A stretch of DNA of 64,000 nucleotides from assembly GCF_014133895.1 (NCBI RefSeq), contig NC_050732.1, positions 186,001 through 250,000 of the forward strand. The letters are read 5' to 3'. Below are positions 8,053 to 20,000 of the stretch, in pieces. The position numbers and the translations under genes are program-made. Every line of letters begins with the position of its first letter. Position 1 is the stretch's first letter. Below the pieces are notes generated by a model. It had not been told where the DNA came from. It did not search any database and saw only the letters and a list, made by a program, of their open reading frames with translations. This stretch comes from Torulaspora globosa (Eukaryota; Ascomycota; Saccharomycetes; Saccharomycetales; Saccharomycetaceae).

Positions 8053-11000
8053 ATGAATGACGATGATGACAGTCTGGTTCATGAATTAATAAGATACTGT
8101 GTGCTTAATATTGCTCGGTTAGGAAAAGTTAACGGTGATGCCGAGCAATGGTTGACAAAGGAGTTCAATAGTCGATTTGTGGGGAAAGTTCGTAGTTTCC
8201 TTTTTGGCGAAAATGGTGCGATATGGAAGACTGTTTTGTTGGTAGCATTCGATAAAGAGCATTCGGAACTCTTTGTGAGCATTGATGATGAACCGGCTGG
8301 CCGGGTGTTTCCTGTGCTATTGTTTTTGAAGGATAAACGTTTCATCGACTCAAGGTTGACTTTGGAATCTCAGATTTCATCTATCATACTACCAGATGAG
8401 GTTGCCATAAAGGCAATCACTTTCTTGCTCGGTAACGGGCCTTCTCATGCCGTTGAGCCAGTCAGCAAGGAGGGTTCCCACGATGACGCTACAGAAAGCT
8501 ACAGCGACAGAAAACGGAGCCTTAATGATTTTGAAATTTCGCTGAGAAGTGTTAATGGTCCTTTGGCCGTTCTCGACCTCGTCTCTGAAGCTCACCACAA
8601 GATAAAGGATATCGTCAGTAAAGGCGCCAATGAGGATAACTATCTTAGTTTTGTCGAACCTGAATTGATACAAGAGCCCTCTTTCCTGAATGCTTTGCAG
8701 GCTACTGCAAATGGATGGCTCAGAACCGTAAAAACGGTATGCCAGGCGGAAAAAGGTGTTAGACATGATTGGGTTTTTGATGAAGTTCAGTATTGGTCAA
8801 CTGTACAAGAGACTTTGGTATCTATCGAAAAACAACTTCAATCACAAGAGGTCAAAATTACGATGTGCATTTTGGTCTCTTCGAGGAGATGGCATAATGT
8901 TTTGGGGTTTCCTTCCGACAGCGGGCTTACCGGTAAATTACAAAGAGTCAGAGAGTATGATCGATTCCTTTCTTCCATACCATTGAGAACTCTGAAGTCT
9001 AGTAATAATATGGAAGATGTGAGGAGAGAAATGGATTGCATAGCAGCGGCTTTGAAAAAATTTAGATTTACACAGTATCCAGCTGATAGATTCGCATTAT
9101 TGCTCGAACAGGTGTCCCATGAAGTGCAGGATGCCATTCTCAGAGTATCACCAAATCTTTTCAATGCGTCGTACATATCATTTTCTGAGCATGAAGGAGC
9201 GATCTTGAAGGCAATTGACCAATGGGATGGGATCATTGAGGAGAGCAAGATCCATTTAAGAGAAGTCATCCGAAGAAGAGGGGACTTAGGCAGTTTTGCA
9301 ACATCTCTAAAGCCTTGCACAAATAATCTACGAGATGCTGTGAAAGAGTTAGCTGCATTTCGCAAACGTCACTATTGTTTTTCCCAAGCGCTGAAATCAA
9401 TTGACTATGTCGATTACTTGAAAGACTTAGATTTCGTTTACGAGCCAATCAATGTACTTCAGAACACATCTCTTGTTAAATGGATAGAATCGCGGAACTC
9501 ATACAATCAAAGGCTCGGTTTAATAGAGGAAAAGCTTATAAAGTTATGGAAAAAAAAACTGAATCAAGACAACAGCTCGGGAGACATAATCAATCAGTAT
9601 ACATCGTTCGCACCGCTCATGGCATTCAATCCTAAATTGATGTCGGTTATGAAAAACTGTCAGAAAGAATTGCTCAATTCTGTGAAGCAAGAGCTTACCA
9701 TTCTTAGTGCGAAAATTAACCAGACGGATCAATTAAAGCAAGCTTTAATGCTAAAAGGTCTTTCGAGTATGTCCGCGGCTTTGGTAGAACGCTCTCAGCT
9801 TAATAATCGCATGCAGCAGCTTCAAAATCGTTGTGAGATGTTACTGGGACGTGATTGGAAAAAGCTGCCAGGGGGAAAGATGCTGTTACCAATTTTTAAA
9901 GAACTCATACAGAAAACGGATCTCGGGGCCATTTTCGAGCATTGGAAGGGGAGCATTATCAAAGGAGATATTGAGGAGCTACAAAGTCCAAGACTGAAAA
10001 TCATTCGTAATCAAGACCAAAAATATGAACTATCTGTTAACTTCGAAAATGTTCAAAATGCCATCTTTGGTGAGGTTAAGACTTTTGTATTTCTCGGTTT
10101 CGAGGTTCCTAACGATATTATCCGCCTTGCCGATAGATATGAGCAGGCCCGGTTAAGCGCTGTCAGCATGCTTGGGCAGGTGCAAATATTTCTATCGGTA
10201 ATCTGCGAACTTGACAGTCGTCCCTTCACCGCAATTTTGCTAGAAAGGCATTTAGTCCATATCTGGAACCTTATCTTAAACGCAGCGATCACTCCCTGGT
10301 CCGGCTTTGAAGATGACAGAGAGATAGGTAATTCTGAACCAATCGAAAATAGCATCCCAGTACAATTAGAAAAAGGTGTGAGCCATCTGGTAACTAGTTT
10401 CCATCAGTTTGAGATAAGCGAAGCACGATTGTCGAACTCGTTGCGGGAGCTTTCAAGGTCGCGGGGCGAAGTTGAAGCACTTTTACAGATTATCTCCTCT
10501 GTCCAATTAACCATTGTACAAGTGGAATCTCTGCAACCACAAGGGATTGACAAACTTATTCTTTCCTTGAATAGTTCAATTGAAAAGATACTAGTCGAAA
10601 GCTCGAGACATCAGTTACATGATCTGACCTGTGATATTCCGATCATCACTGTGAGCTTTGAATCTCAGAATCTTACATTTTCTCCCTGCATCACTGAACT
10701 GAAAATACGATGGATACGCGCTGTTGAGGCAATCGTCACAAAAAGTGCAAGTCTACCTCGAATATCTCTCGAACATCCTCCTATAGGCAGCCCGAAATCT
10801 TTCGAGCTGTCTTATTTGATTAGAGATGATGTCTTTCGAACGTTGCAACATATCGAGAAGAAGTGTTTGCGCGCGCTAACTCAGTTTGAACGTTTAAAAA
10901 TAGTCGAAACACTCTGCGACTTGCCAGAGTCGGATATTGAGGAATACATAGGAAGTGACATCAATGTCTGTTTGGATTTGTTGGCATCTCTCATCGAATC

Positions 11001-14000
11001 ACATACTGGATTAGAAAAGTTCAGGAGTAAGAACAACGGTGAGCTTATATTGCGCTTCGCCTCACTAGATTACCGCTTATCAGTAACAAGGGAACTAGAT
11101 TACTGGCGCAAAGTTCTCATTCGTTTGTTGCTAAAACTTTACGAGGAAGAAGCGACAAAGCTTGATCAAGATCTAAGAGTAGACTTAAAAGATTTAGAAA
11201 AGCACTTTTCCTCCCATTTGTCGTTAGCTACCATATCTTCCATCTTAGGAGCTGCTAACAGAATAAAGTCTTCCTATCCTATGCGATGCCAATTATTGCG
11301 GTCTTTCTCTGCCTGTGAAGCCATTTTCTTGAAGTTTCATTTAGAACTCGCTTGTGATCATGTATTTCTTGATCAGCTAGAAAGCGATGCAAAGGCATTG
11401 GAGGATCGTTTACAAGCAGTGGATGAATTTATTGAGTCCAACAGAAAAAGCGTCATCCATTTGCTTGATAGCAAGGAGATAAGCCTCAGTGAGCAATCTT
11501 ATTCTCTGCTGAACGATTGGCAGATAACGAAACAAGCTTTGGGCGGAATGAAAAGCATAGACGCTTTACACATGATAAAAACATTTCGAAACATGTTCAA
11601 AAATATCGCAGACGAGAGCGAACAATTATATTGCTGTTCCAAAAGTTTGGCTTACCCACTTGTTCAGAAAGATCGCCTGAAGAATGCTTTTCGCGAATTT
11701 GATCAATTTGAGACCGGCTATCGCCAGTTGAACGACTTACAAAATTCTCTAAGCTCTCTTCTTCAACGAAGTTGGAGTTTGAATCCGGTTGAAGACATGC
11801 CTAATGAATTGAGAAGACAGAAAGATGAGATCAAAAAAATTACGGATTTGACACATCAGGACTCAGAGGCCGTAGAAGTGATAGAGTTGATTAAAAGTTT
11901 AGAGAAAGACGCATCTCTTTTGAGAGATATGAAAAACGCAGACATGGGACCTCGACATTGGAAAATGATTTTTAGCATTGCTTGTACCTCGAAGCTAGGA
12001 AATTCTGCTATCGAATCACAATCGTTTACCTTGCAAGATATTATCAATGTAGACTTGAGTAAGAATGGCAAGATTATCCGAGAGATCATCTCCAGTGCTC
12101 AGAGAGAAGCTGGCCTCCAAAAATCTTTGAGCAGAATAAAAGAATTTTGGATGAATGCTCAATTTGGGACTTTCCTGCATGAAAGCGGCATGATTCTCGT
12201 TAGCGACTGGAGCCACATTCAGCAATTATGCTCAGATGACCTTGAGGAACTGGCGGCTATGAAAAACTCCACTTTCTACTGTTACCTTGAGCAGGATTGC
12301 CTTGAATTAGAATCTAAATTAGCTACCTTTTCTGCCATAGTTCCTGACTGGGCTGATCTACAAGTCAATTGGTTGGACTTGTTCGGCATTCTCGGAAATG
12401 AAGGCAAATTACAGCATTTAATTCCCACGGAGTCTGCGAAGTTTCGCCGCCTCACATCCGATTTTCATGATCTATTGTCCAGAATCTTTCGCTTACCCAG
12501 TGCGCTTGATGTCATCCTCATTCCTGAAAGTGATGCTGCATTTAAGCGGATGCTTAACACAGTCAGAATGATTAAGTCGTCGCTAAGCGGATTTCTCGAG
12601 CAGCAAAGAGAGCTTTTCCCAAGGTTCTACTTTTTAGGAAATAGAGATCTGTTGAGGCTGTTGGGAGCTGGCAGTGATATAAGTCAAGTGTCATGCTACT
12701 TGAGTAAAATTTTTGGGAGTATCACTGATTTGGAAATTGATAACCATCTCATCAAAGGAGTTTACTCTGCTGAAGGTGAATTACTGGAAATATTTCATCC
12801 TATTGCTACAGATGCTGTCTGCGGGCCACACGAATGGCTAAATGCTTTGGATTTGGAGATTAGAAATACCTTAGTGAAAGACGTTGAAAAATGCCTTTCA
12901 GCTATATCTAAAGGGGAGAATTTCCTGAATTGCATTGATTCTCATGTTTTTCAGGTTTTATTGCTTACATGGCAAATTTCCTGGACTGCGGGGGTTGACG
13001 AATGCATTAACAAAGGTGGTTTATTCAATCTTCGAAAGTCCATAGAGGATAAAATTTACCATCTTTCGCTTCGACCACTTTACGCCGAGAACCGTCATGA
13101 CAGACAGAAGGTTCGTTCATTAATCATTGAACTTATGCACTGTGCCAGAGTCGTCACGGAACTTCTTGATGCCAAAACCAGTACAGTCGCAAGTGCTATA
13201 TGGCATAGAGCTCAAAAATTTTATTATGTTAGAGAAAAGGCAATTGGAAAGGTGTATGTCAAGCAATGCAACAGCGTATTGAACTACAGTTTTAACTATA
13301 TTGGCGTCCCAGAAAGACTGATCTATACCTCGACTATGGAAGAAGCTTTTTCAGCTCTGATAGAAGCATTGACTGGAGGTTTCGGTGGATGTCTCTTTGG
13401 ACCAGCAGGTACGGGTAAGACAGAAACAATAAAAGCACTCTCCCAAAACCTCGGAAAAATGGTGCTAGTATTCAATTGCGACGATTCGTTCGATTTTCTG
13501 GCGATGTCGAGGCTCATTATAGGGATTGCTCAAATCGGTGCATGGGCTTGCTTTGATGAGCTAAACAGACTGCATGAAAGCGTCTTAAGCTCAGTTACAG
13601 GGCATGTTAAAATGATTCAGGATGCTATTTCCCTAAAGTTTTCCGTAATTGAAAGTATGGGAAGATCGATAAATCTGAACCCAGATACGGGGCTGTTCGT
13701 TACCTTGAATCCCGGATATGAAGGAAGATCTCATCTGCCGGACAATTTGAAAAGGCAGTTCCGTGAATACTCAATCATAAGAGCTGACATTCCGTTCATT
13801 ACACAGGTGATGTTCAGAGTCCTAGGATTTAGAGATGCTGCAGCTTTAGCTCAAAGGCTGGTTGATCTTTTCACGTTCCTTAGCGATACCTGTAGCCGAC
13901 AAAAACACTATGACTTCGGACTGCGGTCGGTTAAGAAAGTTCTTTTGAATTGCACTAAAATGATGAACCATGATGAAAAAGGCATGGAAGAAACCTGTCT

Positions 14001-17000
14001 CCTACGCAGAAGCTTGACCCAAATTGTTTTGCCCGGCTTCAATGTAAACGATGAGTGCCTTTATTTCAGAAAAGTAATGGAAATTTTCCCTCAGGATGAT
14101 TCAATAGCACCAGCCTGTAGCTTCACGGCACAATTGCCAGAAGCCTGTGAGAAAGAGTGCGTAATTCTATCCGAAAGCTTTCTCAAGAAATGTCAACAGC
14201 TGTATCACATGCAGACAAGCCAACAGGCAATTATTATAATGGGCCACGCTGGAGTCGGAAAAACGGCAGTATGGAAGACGACTCTAAGGGCAATGCGGAA
14301 TATGGATGGGCTCAATAATATTATCTATGTGATCGATACGAAAACAATGGGAAAGGAGGGCTTGTACGGAGAAATGAACAGAGCAACCTTGGAGTGGAAA
14401 GATGGGATATTTACTAGCATTCTTCGAACAGTGAATGATGACTCGAATAACTTATTTGGGTCTGGTCGTGTATGGGTCGTATTGGATAGCGATTTAGATC
14501 CTGAGTACATCGAAACTCTGAATAGCACTTTGGATGACAACAAAGTTCTGACGCTACCAACTGGTGAAAGAATCCCTGTTTCCAGCAATATTCGTTTGAT
14601 TTTGGAGGTAGAAAATCTGGAGCATGTTACACCGGCCACAATGACTCGATGCGCCATTCTGTGGCTTTCTATTCCTACTTATTCCGCAACTGAGCAGCTG
14701 GATGCCATACTAGCGAAAGAAGTAAAAGATATGAAAGTGTGTCACGGTGTTTCGACCCTTTTAATTGAAAGATTGCAATCAACCGTGGGAAGAATCCTAT
14801 CGCGAGGTAATCTTTCAAGCCTGATTACGAAGGCGAAATCCCTTAAGCATATCTTGGGCTTCGAACAGTCGAAAGTTATACCAACCCTTATCAGAATTTT
14901 TTCTAATGACATCATAATGAATCGTGAAAGACTGGAAACGCTCGGTGAGGAGGAGCAGATCAAGTTTTTGATCTTTCGACTGTATCAAATTTTGCTGGAC
15001 GTGATGGCTGGTGATGTATCTGCGTCAGATCAGGAAATAATAATGGGAAGTTTGCGCTCAGTGTTTGATGAGCATTATAACAACTTATCTGAAAAGGCAC
15101 ATCTGGAAATGGCTCAATTTGTCGACGCAACATTAAAATACACATCCTTCAATGATCTGCTTCAAGAACGAAAGCAGGAGCACCATAATATTACAAAAGC
15201 TAACACTGTTATCGCCACTGTTGAGACATTGAGATACGAAAAATGCATCAGCGATATGTTGAAGGTCGGAAGACCAGTGGTTTTATGTGGTCGGCCTGGT
15301 TCCGGAAAAACCATGCTAATTAGCAACATTGTCTCGCAAAGAAAGAACTTTCAGCTTGTTAGTATGAACTTTTCCAAGGATACATCAGTCTCACACATAT
15401 TCAAGACTCTTAATCGACACATGAAATATGTCGATGGTCCTAAAGGATTGACATTATGCCCCAAAGACTCATCAAAAAATGTTGTACTATTTTGCGATGA
15501 ACTGAACTTACCGAAGCCAGATAAATATGGAGCGCAAGGCGTTATCCTTTTTTTGAGACAATTAATTGAGAAAGGAGGTTTTTGGCGCTATGGCGTCAAT
15601 AAATGGGTATTTGTGGACCGTTTGCATGTTATCGGAGCTTGCAATCCATCAACTGATTTTGGAAGAGTGCATATGTCGCCTCGATTTTTACGCCATGTCT
15701 CGATCTTGTTCATAGATCATCCAAGTTCCAATGCCTTGCTCCGGATATACGAGTCTCTGATTAATCATTCAATTGCTCTAACACCCTGTATAAATCCGAG
15801 ACAGATATGCGAGGCATCTCTTTCAGTTTACAAAAAGTGTCAGAGTGCCTTTACTCCGGATTCTCATCCGCATTATACATGCTCGCCAAGAGAAATGACC
15901 AGATGGGTCAAAGGACTTTATTCAACCATTACCGATGCCAATGCGACAGTTCCTTCATTGCTGCGTGTTTGGGCGTACGAGGCATGGCGAGTATTTGCTG
16001 ATCGCCTAGTAACCGAGGAGGAGAAATCCAGATTTCGAGCTCTACTAACAGAAACAATAAATGAATTTTTTCCTGAGCAAATTGTTCAACTTGGTGACAC
16101 GTCTGGTCTGCTATTTTCATCCTGGATTTCAACGAGGTATGAAGAAGTTAGCAGGGCGGATATATTGGCGTTCTTGAAGGGAAAAAATGATTCATTCTGC
16201 GAAGAAAAGGGCTACAAACTACTCATCCTTCATGATGAGATGCTAAATCATGTTCTCCGCATTGACCGCGTTCTCAAACAAGTGCAGGGGCACGCTATGC
16301 TAATCGGGGCCGGCAGAACAGGCAAGGCGACCATGGTTGAGTTTGTATGCTGGATGAACGACATAGACTTCTTGCGGCCGAGCATACATAAGAAGTATGG
16401 TATCGCGGAGTTCGACAGTTATTTAAGAAATATCCTTTTAAAATGCACTGTGGATGAGCAGAGGATATGTCTAGTAATCGACGATTCCAGCATACGGGAA
16501 ACCATATTTTTGGAAAGAATGAACACGTTACTAGCCAATTCAGATATTCCTGATCTTTTTCAGGAGGAACAGTACGACATTCTAATGTCTTCGTTGAAAC
16601 AAAAATTTGAATCACTTGGATATTCAAGTTTTAGCGAAGAAGACCTGTATGATTGGTTTGTGCAGCAAATTTCCAGAAATCTGCATGTTGTGTTCATTAT
16701 ATGTGATTCCGTTAGCGAAAAAGGCTCTCAAATCATATCTTCGCCTGCTCTTTTCAATAGATGCGTCATAAATTGGGTCGGAACATGGTCTCTCTCAACA
16801 CTTAAGCAGCTGTCGCAAGAACTTTTCAAATCTACCACTGTACTGACAGTGCCAACTAACAAAGACGATCCAGCTCTTCAAAATATCGCTGATATGTCTG
16901 AAAGCTCACTTCCTGATATCCTTTCGCAATTCCACCAAAGGTATTGCTTCAAAAATTATCAGTGCGGATCACCTAGCTTTCTATTGGATACTATTTGGTT

Positions 17001-20000
17001 ATTCAAAAGGCTACTAGAGCGAAAACATAGTGAGATGGAAAAAGATAAGCAGTTTCTTGTCAATGGTCTTAAAAAAATTGACGAAGCTGTCTTTTCATTT
17101 GAGGATTTGACCAATATATTGAAACAGAACGAAGCAGGATTGAAAAGCAAGGAATCGGAAGCAAGAGAGACCCTGGATAAAATACTTTCCGAGCAGAATG
17201 AAGCGGAGCAAAAGCAGGCTGAAACGCGGCATATCCAATTATCTTTGGCCAAAAGGGAAGAAGAAGCCAAACATCGTCATGATTTGGTTCAATCGGACTT
17301 GAAGAATTTCGAACCCGTTATGCGAGCAGCGCAGCTCGGCGTCAAAAACATAAAGAAACAGCATCTAACCGAAATCAGGTCCATGACAAACCCTCCAGTG
17401 GCCGTCAAACTTATCTTAGAGGCTGTTTGCTCTCTTTTAGGTCATCAAACCTCGAACTGGCGTAGTATCCAGCAGTTCGTTCGGTCAGATGAGTTCATAC
17501 CCAAAATACTGCACTTCGACGCCGAAACGAAGCTTACGAAAGAAGCGAACAACTTTGTTAAAGATAAATATCTGTCATCGCCGGAATTCAGCTTTGAGAA
17601 AGTCCATAGGGCAAGTAAAGCATGTGGACCATTGTTTCAATGGGCTAGCGCGCAGGTCAGATTTGGCGAAGTTTTGGAAAAAATCGAACCGATCAAGCTT
17701 GAGGCTAAGAGATTGGAGGTTGAAGCTCTCTTGTCAAAAGAGAAGTTACTGACGGCGGAGAACATGGCAAAGAAGGTCGAGGAAAGCATAAAGCAATCAA
17801 AAAATGATTATATGCGTATTTTTAGGGATATGGAGCACTTAAGAAGCAACATGAATACTGTTCAAGCGAAGCTTGCCAGGTCCAAAAGTTTAATCAACAA
17901 CTTGTCGGAAGAGAAGGCGAGATGGGAACGAAAAATCGAGCGTTTTCGGCAGAAAGCAGCTAGCACTATAGGCAACTGCTTGATTTCATCGGTTATGTAC
18001 ACTTATTTTGGAAAGCTGGATGAGAAACAACGCAGTGGCGCTTTGGAAATAATTATCTCTCTTTTGCAGGACAATAAAATCGAGTGTGATCCCAACTACG
18101 ATTTCATATCCGAGAATATGACCATAGCGGATCAACACATATGGCTTTCTCACGGGTTAATGAATAAATCGTTCTTTTTGAACAATCTAATTATGATTCT
18201 AGACTCCGATGTTGTGCCATACATTATTGACCCAAACTCCGAAGTTTCGAGCATACTTTCGAAGCGCTACGGTGCTAGCTTGAGAACTATCAGTTTTCTC
18301 GAGTCAGACTTCAAAAGAAAGTTCGTGAATGCCGTGAAGTTCAGCAATATGCTCTTGATTAATGATGCTGATCATTTCGATCCTGTTATAAGCAATGTGG
18401 TAATCAGTCTCACGCAAAAATCGAAACTAGCGCGAACAGCTCGTATCGGAGATCTTGAAGTCTCCCTTCCCACTGAATTTTGCATGTTTCTACATTCAAC
18501 TGATGGCAATAAGACTCTTCCAAGCTTCTTGAACTCAAGAGTACGAGTCGTCAACTTCTCTATAAGCAGAGCCACTATACAAACGCGGGCTGTGAGAGCG
18601 GCTCTGACATATGAGGCCCCTGAAATTGATTTTGAACTTCAAGAATCAATCGAGCTGAACTCCAGCTACGCAATGCGACTCAGGTCATTGGAAAGCCAAA
18701 TATTGAATGAATTGAACGAGTCAAAAGGAAGTATTCTGGAGAGCGATGATTTAATAGAAGCTTTGGGGAAAGTGAAGCAAGAGTCGAATGAGATTACGAT
18801 AAAACTTGACAAAAATCAGGACGTGATTAGGCGGGTCAATGAATTCAGTGTGTTATATGCAAATTTTGCTTTACATTGCACATGTATTTACTTTATTCTC
18901 GAAAGGTTTAAGCAATTACACTGGTTCTATGAAATACCGATGTGGCAATTTTTCAGTTGTCTTAGAGATATATTTTTGTCGTGCCAGCAAGTTTCTCACA
19001 TGGATACCGATGGTAGATTGAAGATGCTGACTTCGATTGCCTATCAGAAGTTATACTCTAGCTTTTCTGCTTGCCTCTCGGAAAGGGACAGAAGAACTCT
19101 CGCTTTCATTATGAGCTCCATGCAGTGCTATAGCGTGGATATGGAAGTGCTGAGCCAATCTTTCCAGGCTTTCCTTGCGATTTTAAATGGTTGGAAGAGG
19201 GATGATGGCGAAAACACTTTGCCTGAGGAGCTAGCAGACCTCAAGGGCTTCATTGAAAAAGGAAGCTACGGTGCTGCAATAAACTGGGCGGAAAAAGGCT
19301 TTTCCGACAAGATTTCCATTGAGCAGTTGTCTTCTTCAAATGTTAGAAAAAGCATTGTCATTGCAACTGATAGAGGGTCCGACTGCAGCTCGGAGGTCAT
19401 ACGATTAGCCGAAGCTCATTCACAAAGCTTATCAGTTATAGCTTTGGGCTCCCCAGAGGGCACAGCTCACGCTGAGCAGGAAATTTCGTGCTGCGCCTCT
19501 AAGGGTGGATGGATCTTACTACAAAATATACAAATGTCAATGTCGTGGGTACAATCTTTTCTCGTCAAGAAGATTGAGCAGCAGTTGGAGAACATGGATG
19601 TCTGGGAAAAGGATTTCAAGATATTCATGAGTTGCACTTTCTCGGGAGTCGCTTTGCCGCCGGCCATTTTACAACAAAGTTACAAAGTGACCGTCGAAGG
19701 GACGCCGACAATTCTTGAGCAAGTGAAAACTCTGTGGAAAACTCTTACGGCTCATTCCTCCGAAGCCTCCCCGCTAATAGTAGCTTGCAAGTTTCTTCTG
19801 GCCTGGTTCCACGCCATTCTCGATGCACGCAGTCGCCTGGTACCTGTAGGATTCGCGAAAAGTTATGATTTCAACGATTGCGATCTGCAGTCAGGACTCC
19901 GGCATATAAAAGACACGGTCAATGCGACTAAACATGAGACGATAGAACTGATATGCGAACAACTACATTTCAGCCTAGGCCGGATTATTTACGGAGGCAA

